Under the pieces are notes generated by a model that ran no database searches, had not been told where the DNA came from, and saw only the letters and a list, made by a program, of their open reading frames with translations. Position numbers and translations under genes: made by a program. Below, in pieces: positions 16,405 through 25,221 of a stretch of 40,071 nt of DNA. Every line of letters begins with the position of its first letter. The stretch's first letter is position 1. Source of the DNA: a virus; IMG/VR virus record IMGVR_UViG_3300017613_000395, positions 1-40,071 of that record. One strand, 5' to 3'.

Positions 16405-17767
16405 TCAGATATTCGACATCGCTGCTACCCGCAAAGGGCAAACCATAATAGACCATGCCCGCGCTGCGGAGAACCACAGGCTTGATGCTGATAACTCACG
16501 CTCACTGACTGCCTACAGAGATCAGGCGACTGCGGCAAACACGTACAACCAAGCAGAGCGTGAAGACCCTATCAACCGTGCTGCGAGGGATGAGATAAAC
16601 GCAGCGGCGAAATCAGAGGCACAACTCTCCCAACAGACAAACGACTTCCTTCGTCATAACAATCAGATAAGCATGATGAATGATGACCTCTCCAGATTGA
16701 CTGAGGAGAACTATGACCAACTTATGCCTGAGATGCAGAAGAAGTATCCAGACGTAAAGTTTGACCCTACATGGGATAAAACAACTCAGGGGGATATGGA
16801 CAGCTTGCAGCAGTTAAACAGCCTTGCTGCAAAACAAACCCGTCGTATCGAAATGCTCAAGCGCCGTGCCGCAGAGGGCGATGCTACTGCTGCCTCTGTG
16901 TTAGCTCAAGAACTTGCTGCCGCCCAAAAGGAGCAGGAAGAATGGCGGAACGCTCAGGGCAAGATTCAGTCTGAAACTGCTGAGAACTACGCAACTGCTG
17001 ATGCAGCGTGGTTTAAATCATTGCCAGATGATGTGCAGTTGCAGGTTAGACGCGCCCAACTTGAGGCAGATGGCCCCGTTAAGAACAAGCGGGAGATTGA
17101 TGAACTTACAGAAATCATTAAATCTGGCGGGGCTTCGCAGTCGTATGACCCAAGAACCCAAAGTCAAAAGGGGGGCGCGTATCAGGATAACTTAGACAGT
17201 TACAACGCCTCGGTTAAGACTAATGAAATGGTTTCTGACCTTTTGCCTAAAGTTATAGAGCTTCCCGGTACTGTCGGCTCGACAGGTAAGATCGCAGGAT
17301 ATTTGAGTGCGGTTGGTACGATTTTTGGGCAAGAGCCTGCTGCTGAAGCGATTGCCGAAGCTATTGCTGGTACTGATAGAGAAACCATCGCTATGATGGA
17401 AACGCAAATGCAGGTGCTTGCGGCACAGCTTATCCCGATATTAACCCGTGAAGAAGGAAGTCGGGTTTCGGATAAAGAGCTCGATATTTCCCGCAGGGCT
17501 GCTGGCGCTATTGACAAGATTGAAACTGTTTCCGATTTGTTTAGAACATACCCGCAGGTTATTGGCGCGATGAAGCAGCTTAATCAAGAAAATTGGGTTA
17601 ACCAGTATCAGGTTGCGAAAAAGGAAGAAAAAATTGATTACCCGTATGACCTTAGCTTGCGGGATCAAAAAATTGAACTTGTTGAAAAAATACTAGAGGC
17701 TGGAGTTGATGCCGACACCGCGCAACAGACATTGGCGAGGCTCATGAAGATACAGGGAGTTAAATAG
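16394..17767 (+). CDS. internal virion/ejection protein, coiled-coil rich
   Basis: 457 residues from the ATG at 16394; AGGGA at 16383-16387 is 6 bases before it but abuts the in-frame ATG at 16388. The first ~230 residues are long charged helices rich in Ala, Gln and Glu (AEGDATAASVLAQELAAAQK), followed by a hinge rich in Gly/Ser. The remaining C-terminal helices include VLAAQLIPILTREEGSRVSD. The gene lies between two other ejection genes, the same arrangement as P22 gp7/gp20/gp16, so it probably enters the host with the DNA. No enzyme motif is seen. The stop overlaps the next GTG (TAGTG). Confidence 0.75.
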   Translation: MPYNQIFDIAATRKGQTIIDHARAAENHRLDADNSRSLTAYRDQATAANTYNQAEREDPINRAARDEINAAAKSEAQLSQQTNDFLRHNNQISMMNDDLSRLTEENYDQLMPEMQKKYPDVKFDPTWDKTTQGDMDSLQQLNSLAAKQTRRIEMLKRRAAEGDATAASVLAQELAAAQKEQEEWRNAQGKIQSETAENYATADAAWFKSLPDDVQLQVRRAQLEADGPVKNKREIDELTEIIKSGGASQSYDPRTQSQKGGAYQDNLDSYNASVKTNEMVSDLLPKVIELPGTVGSTGKIAGYLSAVGTIFGQEPAAEAIAEAIAGTDRETIAMMETQMQVLAAQLIPILTREEGSRVSDKELDISRRAAGAIDKIETVSDLFRTYPQVIGAMKQLNQENWVNQYQVAKKEEKIDYPYDLSLRDQKIELVEKILEAGVDADTAQQTLARLMKIQGVK

Positions 17768-20148
17768 TGACCCTGTACATAGATATAGGAGCGCCGCCGC
17801 CTGACAACGAGGAAGCGCAAAAGGGACAGGCACAATCAATATCCCGCGCTCAAGCAGAAGCTCTTGTAGACGGGATGACTGCGCCTGAACCTAAAGGGTC
17901 TAGCGCGGAATCTATTGTAGACGGGTTAAGCGACGAGGCGAAAGGCGTTTCTGCTGGTTTGGGAGCTGATTTTGACCCTACAACTTACGCAAGCAAGTCC
18001 TTGCGTTGGTCTTTGTCTCGTGGCGATACCCTTGAAGAAAAGCGTTTACGCCTGAAGAAGCATCACCCTGAAGGAGAGTTAAACGTCAGACCAAAATCCC
18101 TCATGTCTGGGCTTGAGGAAGATGTTGTCGTTTGGCGGGAGAACCCTAATACACAGTGGAAGCGCATTGAGCCTGATGGTCTTAGCATGGATGACCTTGT
18201 TGGCGATACGCTAGAAGCGATTGGCCCATCTGCTGAGTCAATTGTTGGCGAAACTGCAATGGCTATCCGTACTCGCGGCGTAAGCGTTCTTGCGACAATA
18301 GGTCGGCAGGTTTTTGGCGCGTTAGCTGGCGAAACATTTGAACAGGCAGGGCAGTATGTAAATGACGTTCAAGACCAATCTTTAATGGAGGTTGGCGGTG
18401 AGATTGTCACTGAGGGCGGGTACTCTGCTGTCGGCGGGTACATCATGTCGCCCATTGCTGCAACCCAAAACATCATTCGTGGTGCTGGAGCCTTGCGCGT
18501 TGGTGACGAAGGCATTGAGGTTATCCGTGCCGCCAATGAAATTGACAAGAAGGGGCTAGGCGAGAAGTTAACGCCGGGGCTTGTAACAGACAACCCTGCG
18601 ATGCGGTTGCAGGAAAAACAAGCATCTGCTTTGCTGCCGGGGTTCCAGCGCAGATACAACGCAATGCTCAAGAGGCTTGACGCTGCTGTTCGTTCATCAG
18701 CGCCGGGGAACGTGTCAGACGCAATGACCGAAGTTGTTACTTCGCTCAACACGTTTAAGAATTATTTCTTAGGCAAAATTAAGAACTCACCTAAAGTCCT
18801 CACTGATGGTGGCAAGGCATTACAGGCTGGCATTAAAGACTTTGGCGAGAAAAGCAAACTTATTGTTGATGACCTTTACGACGTTGCGCGTGGCATTCAA
18901 GAGCCTGAGTTTGACTTAAAGAATTTCTTTACTGTCGCCAACGACCTGAAGGCGGGAGCAAAAGGAAAGTTTGACAAAAAGCTTAACGCGGTGATTTCTG
19001 AAATAAGTTCAATCAAAGGGCCGAAAGAACTCCCTAGCGGGAAAGTCCTGTCTGTAACTGACCAAATACGGAATGCACGGACTCAGTTAGGCGACCTGAA
19101 GCACGTAAACATAGGTGAAGCACCTACGCAAGCTACCGGACAGGCAAGCGATTTACACAAGGCACTAACTGAAGCCATTAACAACCCAAAGAATGCTGAC
19201 CCTGCTTTTCTGGCTGCTTGGGGCAAGGCTAACTCTGCTGCACGGCTGCGTCACACCACTTTAGGTCAAGCCAAGGTTATTTTGGCATCCAAAAGCGAAG
19301 AACCCTACAAGCTTGCCAAGAGCCTTATACGCGCTGGTGAATCAGACAACCTGAAGGCGTTGCGCTTTACTGTATCACCGAAGCATTGGGATGAGTTTGT
19401 TGATGCTGCGTATGGGGAGATACTGCGCGACCCCAAAAACGCCAAAGCGTATTTTGACAGTCTTGACCAAGAGACTCTGGATGTGCTGCTTCCCAAAAGA
19501 GATCAGGCTTTATTGAAGACCGTTGTTGACGAGGTTGACAGGATTGCAAGGATTGGCGTTGATGACATTGCTGAAACGCAAGTTACCAACAAGAACTTCA
19601 TTGACACGCTGCTTTCTGATGCAAACCCCCGTGCCGCCATGACTGCTATGCGGGCTGCTAACCAGACAAACAACAAGGCGATGCGGTCTTCATTCAGGGC
19701 GGCTATTGTTGAGTGGGCTTGGGATGGGGTGGTTGAGAAAACGGCGCGTGGCGTTCAGGCGAACCACGGGCGCTTAAAGGGAAGAATTGCCAAACTCAAG
19801 AGAAGCGGAATGTGGCGTATGCTGTCTCCTGACGAAAGAAAAATCATTGGTAATGCAGAAGTTGTCACCCGCGCATTCCAACGTGTTGCTGATGCAGGTA
19901 CTTCAATACAAGCCGCTGAAGCCGCGAAGGGAATCACTAGATTGCAGGCTAATGCAATATCAACATTCGTTCAATATGGTTTGGTTTCACACTTTTACCT
20001 TTCTCCGTTGGGGAGGCAAATGCTTATTGGCAGCGGCGCACCAAACGCAAATTCTGCAATGCTCCGCGCACTTGGCGGGTCATTGGCACAAATATCCCGA
20101 CCAGAAGACATCAGCCAGCTTGCCGCACAAGACAAGCGGCGCAAATAG
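17767..20148 (+). CDS. large ejection/internal virion protein
   Basis: 793 residues with a GTG start on a TAGTG overlap. The N-terminal ~60 residues are disordered and contain a repeated acidic motif (AEALVDGMTAPEPKGSSAES then IVDGLSDEAKG). Residues ~180-240 are glycine/alanine-rich and amphipathic (SVLATIGRQVFGALAGETFE, SAVGGYIMSPIAA), plausible for membrane insertion. The rest is helical. This matches the size and composition of the largest ejection protein of P22-like phages, which forms a trans-envelope conduit. No lytic transglycosylase or protease motif is recognised. Confidence 0.75.
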   Translation: MTLYIDIGAPPPDNEEAQKGQAQSISRAQAEALVDGMTAPEPKGSSAESIVDGLSDEAKGVSAGLGADFDPTTYASKSLRWSLSRGDTLEEKRLRLKKHHPEGELNVRPKSLMSGLEEDVVVWRENPNTQWKRIEPDGLSMDDLVGDTLEAIGPSAESIVGETAMAIRTRGVSVLATIGRQVFGALAGETFEQAGQYVNDVQDQSLMEVGGEIVTEGGYSAVGGYIMSPIAATQNIIRGAGALRVGDEGIEVIRAANEIDKKGLGEKLTPGLVTDNPAMRLQEKQASALLPGFQRRYNAMLKRLDAAVRSSAPGNVSDAMTEVVTSLNTFKNYFLGKIKNSPKVLTDGGKALQAGIKDFGEKSKLIVDDLYDVARGIQEPEFDLKNFFTVANDLKAGAKGKFDKKLNAVISEISSIKGPKELPSGKVLSVTDQIRNARTQLGDLKHVNIGEAPTQATGQASDLHKALTEAINNPKNADPAFLAAWGKANSAARLRHTTLGQAKVILASKSEEPYKLAKSLIRAGESDNLKALRFTVSPKHWDEFVDAAYGEILRDPKNAKAYFDSLDQETLDVLLPKRDQALLKTVVDEVDRIARIGVDDIAETQVTNKNFIDTLLSDANPRAAMTAMRAANQTNNKAMRSSFRAAIVEWAWDGVVEKTARGVQANHGRLKGRIAKLKRSGMWRMLSPDERKIIGNAEVVTRAFQRVADAGTSIQAAEAAKGITRLQANAISTFVQYGLVSHFYLSPLGRQMLIGSGAPNANSAMLRALGGSLAQISRPEDISQLAAQDKRRK

Positions 20149-20165
20149 TTTATAGAGGAACGTAA

Positions 20166-22226
20166 ATGGCATTTCCGGTACTAGGACAACCCCTACCACA
20201 ATATCACTCTCAAGGCGAACCGATGGACGGTGCGTACCTTGAGTTTCGTGACCCAACGACTAACGCGTTAAAGGTAACATACCCTACCGCTGATGACGCT
20301 GACGTTGCTTCGGGCAATGAGAATGCTACCACTATCTCCCTTGACGCAAGGGGTGAGCCTGAAGAACAGATATGGGGTGTTGATGGCGAGGAGTATAAGG
20401 TAACGCTGTTTAACGCAGCAGGAGCGTCTGTTTGGGTTGTGACTGATGTGGGTTGGGACGTAAGCAATGTAACCTCTACTGCTGTCCGTATCCCACTAAC
20501 GACTGCTGAATCCTCTGCGAGTATTGCTGAATACGCTTCAGGGAATAGCGCGGGCGATATCACCGTCCCAAGCAGAGAGCCGGGCGACCCCCGTAGATAC
20601 GGCTTTGGTGGAACAGCCTCAGACAACGTAGCGGCTTTCCAAGCAGCCATCAACCAAGCCCTGTATGAGTACGCTGATACAGGCAGGATTATTAAACTGC
20701 CTTCAGGTCAATACGACTTGAATGGCCCTGTCTATGGTCAGTACCATGCCAGTAATACTAATGCCCCCTCTGATGACCGTTCAAGAGGGCGGATAACGAT
20801 TCAGGGTAATGGCGCGGGCGACTTCAAGAACGCTGCGTATGGGGAAGTACGCGGCACTGTGTTGAACTTCACGGCGACCACGGCAGACCAGTTCCTTGTT
20901 TCAGAATACAAGACCCCTGCTACACCATCAGGCATTAACACCAAGGGCTTAGTCCTGAGAGACTTCGCCGTATGGGGGGCGACAACAGGAACGCTAGTCT
21001 CTGGTCGTGGCGCACACTACCACGATTGGCAGAACATCACTATTTACAATGATGCCACTGGTACAGCGTTAGACCTGACAGATGGTCACGTATGGGGTCA
21101 CTTCCGCAACATCCAGTTGACGGGTGATGGCACTGGCACTGGCGTTAAGGTTGGCCCTGAAGGGACTATATCAGGCGGCAGTAACTGCACCTTCGACAAA
21201 TTGAGTATTGATGCTCACAAGAACCCGGAGACAGTTTCCTTTGACCTCGGCCTTGACATGGGCAATGCCTATTTGGTGACCGACACCAAGTACGCCAAGA
21301 ACATTACTTTCAACCAATGCTCATTCCAAGACTGTGTTAATGCAGTGCGGATTAGGCACGGCATTGCTAATGTCACCTTCAATGACTGTAATTGGGAGGG
21401 GAATGGAGTTGGCGATGCAACCGCAGTGTCTATAGAGATAAGCAACTCCGCAGGGTTTTCGGATGAAGCTGGTGAGGAGCTTTCGGGGATAAGCTTTATT
21501 GACTGCTTGTTCGCTGATAGCGATAACACTGACGGACGGCTTGATATACAGCTTGGAGACACAGGGAATGGTGACGATGAAGACTCTCATGGGCCGATAA
21601 ACTTTGTTCGTTGTCATTGGGCAGGAACTCCAACTAATGTTCCCTCGATATACAAATATAATAATGCTTACGATGAGCAGGTTCTTATTGATGGGGCAGC
21701 TCTAAATCTTTCTGGGAATGGATTTTTCATTGTTTATCATTCTGATGCTGCCCAGTATGGCGGTATTAAACTTTTAAACACCAGCAACATGAAGGAGGTT
21801 CCCCTTGCCCGATGGACGGTAAACGCATCCGATGCGGATATTAAGGGGCGTTGGCTTGCGAACGGGTCAGATTATGTGGCTGATTGGATAGATACAAATG
21901 GCGGCTCTCCTGATTACAACTACACTAATGCGCCATCCTTGCCTTCTAAGATATTCACTAATGTAGGGCAGCCTGACACACAGACCGTGCAATTACCGGA
22001 CAACACGAATGTTTTCCAGCATGATTCAGTCATTCAGTCAAGGAATACCGGAGCTACGGGGTGGACTTGTACGTTAGATGCTGGAACGGGAAACACGATT
22101 ACATTAATCAAACCAGCAACCGCAAGAACTCCGGCACAAACCCTAGACCTTGATTACGCGAACAGAGCAGCCGTTAGGCTTGTGTCTTACGCGCAAGGCG
22201 AGTGGTACGCATACGAGGCTGATTAA
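20166..22226 (+). CDS. tailspike with pectate-lyase-like beta-helix
   Basis: 686 residues; AGAGGAA precedes the ATG. The N-terminal ~110 residues (MAFPVLGQPLPQY, EPMDGAYLEFRDPTTNALKV, YKVTLFNAAGASVWVV) form a compact beta domain resembling head-binding domains of podophage tailspikes. From ~140, DPRRYGFGGTASDNVAAFQA then GRIIKLPSGQYDLNGP is the entry motif of the pectate lyase superfamily helix. Repeated short strands (ITFNQCSFQDC, VTFNDCNWEG, ISFIDCLFADSD) follow. The C-terminal region from ~610 forms a separate beta domain, probably for trimerisation. It probably recognises and degrades host glycan. Confidence 0.85.
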   Translation: MAFPVLGQPLPQYHSQGEPMDGAYLEFRDPTTNALKVTYPTADDADVASGNENATTISLDARGEPEEQIWGVDGEEYKVTLFNAAGASVWVVTDVGWDVSNVTSTAVRIPLTTAESSASIAEYASGNSAGDITVPSREPGDPRRYGFGGTASDNVAAFQAAINQALYEYADTGRIIKLPSGQYDLNGPVYGQYHASNTNAPSDDRSRGRITIQGNGAGDFKNAAYGEVRGTVLNFTATTADQFLVSEYKTPATPSGINTKGLVLRDFAVWGATTGTLVSGRGAHYHDWQNITIYNDATGTALDLTDGHVWGHFRNIQLTGDGTGTGVKVGPEGTISGGSNCTFDKLSIDAHKNPETVSFDLGLDMGNAYLVTDTKYAKNITFNQCSFQDCVNAVRIRHGIANVTFNDCNWEGNGVGDATAVSIEISNSAGFSDEAGEELSGISFIDCLFADSDNTDGRLDIQLGDTGNGDDEDSHGPINFVRCHWAGTPTNVPSIYKYNNAYDEQVLIDGAALNLSGNGFFIVYHSDAAQYGGIKLLNTSNMKEVPLARWTVNASDADIKGRWLANGSDYVADWIDTNGGSPDYNYTNAPSLPSKIFTNVGQPDTQTVQLPDNTNVFQHDSVIQSRNTGATGWTCTLDAGTGNTITLIKPATARTPAQTLDLDYANRAAVRLVSYAQGEWYAYEAD

Positions 22227-22663
22227 TGAGTACCGACACTCTAACAGACTTCACGGAACTCCGTAGGCTGACGGAGAGGTTCGACATAACAGAGTCGTTC
22301 TTTGAGATGTTCGTCCACCAAAACCCCGCGCTTGTCTGGATGAAGGATTATACAGACGGTGAGGGCAGGATGGCCTTTGTCTCCGACAATGTGGAGGGGG
22401 CATTTGGCTACAAGGCAGACGATTGGGTTGGTAAAACCGATTCAGAACTCTTGCCTGAACACGTTGCATCTCAACTTAGGCGGCAAGATAAGCTGGTTAT
22501 TGAGACAGGGCAGCCCACATTTACAGAAGAAAGCAGCCCCTATGGGGTAGAAGAAAAATGGCGCGTAACGAGAGTTATAAAATTCCCTGTATTCAATTCA
22601 GCCGGTGATGTAATAGGAGTCGGCGGTATGGCTTGGCCTAAATATGATAGAACCACACAATGA
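22226..22663 (+). CDS. stand-alone PAS-domain protein
   Basis: 145 residues on a TAATG overlap with the tailspike gene. Residues ~22-138 form a single PAS fold: FFEMFVHQNPALVWMKDYTD, MAFVSDNVEGAFGYKADDW, VGKTDSELLPEHVASQLRRQ, DKLVIETGQPTFTEES and KFPVFNSAGDVIGVGGMA. This follows the classic N-P-(A/V)..W.KD...R..(Y/F)V...FG...D..GKTD...LP..A...R..D..V..TG order. There is no kinase, GGDEF, HTH or other output domain and no membrane segment. PAS domains bind ligands or mediate protein contacts. Here it sits between the tailspike and the lysis genes, so a regulatory or tail-linked role is possible. Partner unknown. Confidence 0.85.
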   Translation: MSTDTLTDFTELRRLTERFDITESFFEMFVHQNPALVWMKDYTDGEGRMAFVSDNVEGAFGYKADDWVGKTDSELLPEHVASQLRRQDKLVIETGQPTFTEESSPYGVEEKWRVTRVIKFPVFNSAGDVIGVGGMAWPKYDRTTQ

Positions 22664-22859
22664 TTGGAATAGTTGGAAACGTCTTGTACTTGACCACCTT
22701 GAGCGCGTGGAAACGCGGCTTAAAGAGATTGAGCAACACAATGAAGATAGACGAGTTGAGTTGGCAATTATCAAGGTTAAGCTTGCTATGTACTCCGTTA
22801 TTGCCGCAATGCTTGGTAGTGCCTTTGTTTCTTGGCTTGTTGATAGAATAAATGATTAG
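22644..22859 (+). CDS. XhlA-like membrane protein of the lysis cassette
   Basis: 71 residues. An N-terminal Trp-containing segment (NDWNSWKRLVLDHLERVE) is followed by a charged coiled coil (TRLKEIEQHNEDRRVELAII) and one C-terminal transmembrane helix (YSVIAAMLGSAFVSWLV). This layout is that of haemolysin XhlA-type phage proteins, which cooperate with holins. The ATG lies 20 bases inside the PAS gene, and the stop overlaps the endolysin ATG, so the three are translated together. Confidence 0.75.
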   Translation: MIEPHNDWNSWKRLVLDHLERVETRLKEIEQHNEDRRVELAIIKVKLAMYSVIAAMLGSAFVSWLVDRIND

Positions 22860-23277
22860 CAACGAGTTAATCCAGAGCGTCCAGAGGCATGAGGGCTTCA
22901 GGTCTAAAGCGTATCAGGATTCAGTTGGGGTGTGGACGATAGGTTGGGGAATCAATCTCCAAGAGTTAGACGATTTCCCCCAAGAGTACGCCATGTTCTT
23001 TCTCAGGAGAGAACTGGTGAACTGCGCCTTTGCCCTGTCCCAAAGGGGCGTGTGGAACGAATTGACCCAGACTCGGAAGGATGTACTCACAGAGATGGCC
23101 TTCAATCTGGGCATCCCGCGCCTAAACGGGTTTAAGAAAATGTGGAAAGCCATTGAGAATGGCGATTACGAAACTGCTGCTGATGAGCAGCTTGACTCCA
23201 AATGGGCTAGGCAGGTCGGGGTCAGAGCCATGAGGCTATCGAAACGAATGAGGGAAGGAGTCTTAGATGTTAGCTAA
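22852..23277 (+). CDS. endolysin, T4-type lysozyme (GH24)
   Basis: 141 residues. RHEGFRSKAYQDSVGVWTIG contains Glu14, Asp23 and Thr29 with exactly the E-x8-D-x5-T spacing of T4 lysozyme (E11, D20, T26). The C-terminal helical lobe includes VLTEMAFNLGIPRLNGFKKM and SKWARQVGVRAMRLSKRMRE, as in the family. It cleaves the glycan backbone of peptidoglycan. It has no signal peptide or SAR segment, so it depends on a holin; candidates lie on both sides. The ATG overlaps the XhlA-like gene by 8 bases. Confidence 0.95.
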   Translation: MISNELIQSVQRHEGFRSKAYQDSVGVWTIGWGINLQELDDFPQEYAMFFLRRELVNCAFALSQRGVWNELTQTRKDVLTEMAFNLGIPRLNGFKKMWKAIENGDYETAADEQLDSKWARQVGVRAMRLSKRMREGVLDVS

Positions 23278-23566
23278 TCTTACAGTGGGCGTTATTGGGC
23301 AGGTCATTGGCCTGTTCGGGGCTAAAGGTAAAGCCCAACAGGAGGCTTTGAAGGCCCGTGTTGAGTCCATGCAGCGGTCAGGCACGGACGAGATTATAGC
23401 AGCCGTATGGTTCTCACCCGCCATTGTGGCGTGGTTTGACCCTGAAAGGGCAGAGTTGTGGATAACTAATATCTTCAACACCTCCCCTGAATACACGGCT
23501 TTATTGATAGGCATTACAGCGGCGGTCTTTGGGTTAGGCAAAATTAATGGCCGTATAGGGAAGTGA
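23267..23566 (+). CDS. holin-like membrane protein
   Basis: 99 residues; AAGGAG lies 6 bases before the ATG, which is inside the endolysin gene. There is an N-terminal hydrophobic segment (NLTVGVIGQVIGLFGAKG), a charged middle and two further hydrophobic stretches (IIAAVWFSPAIVAWF, TALLIGITAAVFGLG), giving up to three membrane passes and a basic tail. The position directly after the lysozyme gene and this topology fit a holin of the 3-TM type that releases endolysin to the periplasm. Assignment rests on topology and context. Confidence 0.75.
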   Translation: MLANLTVGVIGQVIGLFGAKGKAQQEALKARVESMQRSGTDEIIAAVWFSPAIVAWFDPERAELWITNIFNTSPEYTALLIGITAAVFGLGKINGRIGK

Positions 23567-23591
23567 CACAACCGCTTGAGTGTGCTATACT
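23563..23591 (+). promoter_or_regulatory. sigma70-type promoter inside the lysis region
   Basis: GTGACA (23563-23568), a 17-base spacer and TATACT (23586-23591) with a TG at 23583-23584 (extended -10). This is the best promoter match in the late region. The predicted start is near 23598, two bases before the ATG of the 47-residue gene, so that message would be almost leaderless. It would let the ClpP, phosphoesterase and second adhesin genes be transcribed independently of the head operon. Confidence 0.65.
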
Positions 23592-23599
23592 TTTTTTCC

Positions 23600-23743
23600 A
23601 TGAAACTAGCCCTCTTGGTCATCCCTACAGTCTGCTATCTGCTTGAGGCAGTGCTGATGCTAAAGGATGATAAAGCAGGTGCTTTAACCTTTGTGGCTTA
23701 TGGCGTGGCTAATGTTGGTTTAATCTGGAAGTTCCTGTTTTGA
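23600..23743 (+). CDS. 47-residue two-helix membrane protein
   Basis: The sequence starts MKLALLVIPTVCYLLEAVLM, followed by KDDKAGALTF and VAYGVANVGLIWKFLF. It has two hydrophobic helices joined by a short charged loop. Small proteins with the ...PTVCYLL...A.YG.ANVGLIW pattern are common near phage lysis genes. The stop overlaps the TTG start of the ClpP-like gene (TTGA). It could be an antiholin or second holin, but no direct evidence identifies which. It lies right behind the internal promoter. Confidence 0.65.
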   Translation: MKLALLVIPTVCYLLEAVLMLKDDKAGALTFVAYGVANVGLIWKFLF

Positions 23744-24441
23744 GTACACACCGCAGTGACGAACTTACCAAATACCAAAACGAGTTCTCGTCTGTTGATT
23801 ACATACATGACTACGGGCTAGACCCTGAGAAGCGAGAGATTTACCTGTTTGGCCGTGAGGAATACGCATGGCGCAATGAGGAATTAGCAGAGCCGGGGAT
23901 TGAATACACGATAGCCAACCAGTTCATCAAGAACCTGAGAGTCTTACAGAGCCTTGGTGACGCGCCCATATTGATTCACATGAAAACGTGTGGTGGTGAT
24001 TGGGTTGAGGGGATGGCGATATACCAAGCTATCTTAACCTGCCCTGTCTTTTGCACGATTTTAAATTACACTCACGCACGGTCTATGAGCAGCATTATAT
24101 TCCTAGCCGCAGACTACCGTGTAATGATGCCATATTCGACATACATGGTTCACAGAGGGACTACGGGGTTTGAGGGGACTGTCACTCAACTAGAAACCGA
24201 GTTCAAGCAGAACCAAATTGCTGAAAGGCAGATGTTTGACATTTACATAGAGCAGATGAAAGCTTCACCAAAGTTCGCCAACTGGTCTGACAAACGGATT
24301 GAGAACTGGTTGCGCAAGAAGATGAAGGATGAGGAGGAGGTCTACTTCAGCGCAGAGGAAGCGGTTGAACTAGGCTTTGCCCATTCAGTCTTTGGTGAGG
24401 GCGGCGTGTACGATTGGAACGCCTTGAGAGATTCTCAGTAA
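23740..24441 (+). CDS. ClpP-like serine protease
   Basis: 233 residues from a TTG start on a TTGA overlap. The ClpP/crotonase-type core is clear: PILIHMKTCGGDWVEGMAIY (the N-S-P-G-G equivalent), HARSMSSIIFLAADYRVMM with nucleophile Ser115, YSTYMVHRG with His138, and a likely Asp197 before EVYFSAEEAVELGFAHSVFG, matching the E. coli S97/H122/D171 order. The N-terminal ~60 residues are an extra acidic segment. It lacks the long handle region and any ATPase partner in the window. It lies in the lysis/adhesin region rather than next to the capsid genes, so a prohead protease role is not obvious. Host-directed proteolysis is an alternative. Confidence 0.85.
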   Translation: MSTHRSDELTKYQNEFSSVDYIHDYGLDPEKREIYLFGREEYAWRNEELAEPGIEYTIANQFIKNLRVLQSLGDAPILIHMKTCGGDWVEGMAIYQAILTCPVFCTILNYTHARSMSSIIFLAADYRVMMPYSTYMVHRGTTGFEGTVTQLETEFKQNQIAERQMFDIYIEQMKASPKFANWSDKRIENWLRKKMKDEEEVYFSAEEAVELGFAHSVFGEGGVYDWNALRDSQ

Positions 24442-24453
24442 CGGAGATTTCCG

Positions 24454-25221
24454 TTGTCAAAAAGCAAGATTCATTTAATTATACCTGACACACAATGCAA
24501 AGCCGGTGTCCCTGACGATCACTTCACAGCGTTAGGGAACTACATAGTAGAGAAGCAGCCTGATGTTATCGTCCACATTGGCGACCATTGGGATATGCCT
24601 TCTCTCTCGTCCTATGACGAGGGTAAGGCGGGCTTTGACCAACGGGACTACCTGTCAGACATAGCGGCGGGTAACGAGGCTATGAGGCTCCTGTTCGCCC
24701 CTATAGACGCTTACAACAAGGGTAAGCGGAACAAGTACGAGCCGAAGTGTGTAATGACATGGGGTAATCATGATTTTGGGCGGATACAACGAGCCACAGA
24801 GTCAGCCAACATGGCTAGGTTCAAGAATGTTATCAAGCTTGAGGACTGTGACACAAGCCGCTGGAAGACTGTCAAATTCTTGACACCTATCAAGATAGAC
24901 GGGATTTGGTACTGCCACTACTTCATTGCTCCTAGAAGCGGCAGGGCGTTAGGCGGTAATGCTCACTACAAACTGAACAAACTAAAGTTCTCATACGTCA
25001 TGGGACACGTTCAGGACAAGGACTCAGCCCAAGAGTATCTGAACAACGGGCAGACGATTCGTGGTCTACAGGTAGGAACCTTCTACCAACATGACGAGGA
25101 ATACCACGGCTTCCAAGGCGGTCATTACTGGCGAGGAGTTCATATGCTGCACGAAGTTAAGAACGGGAATTACGACCATATGGAAGTCTCGCTGAACTTT
25201 TTGAGAGGGCGGTATTTGTGA
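24454..25221 (+). CDS. calcineurin-like metallophosphoesterase
   Basis: 255 residues with a TTG start; CGGAGAT lies about 8 bases upstream. Metal-binding blocks appear in order: PDTQ (Asp12), HIGDHWDMPS (Asp44, His45), TWGNHDFGR (Asn105, His106), a His in YCHYFI and a distal VMGHVQDKD. These are the signatures of the two-metal phosphoesterase fold, which includes DNA repair nucleases, cyclic nucleotide and protein phosphatases. The substrate cannot be predicted. Proteins of this subtype often follow ClpP-like genes in phages. Confidence 0.85.
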   Translation: MSKSKIHLIIPDTQCKAGVPDDHFTALGNYIVEKQPDVIVHIGDHWDMPSLSSYDEGKAGFDQRDYLSDIAAGNEAMRLLFAPIDAYNKGKRNKYEPKCVMTWGNHDFGRIQRATESANMARFKNVIKLEDCDTSRWKTVKFLTPIKIDGIWYCHYFIAPRSGRALGGNAHYKLNKLKFSYVMGHVQDKDSAQEYLNNGQTIRGLQVGTFYQHDEEYHGFQGGHYWRGVHMLHEVKNGNYDHMEVSLNFLRGRYL

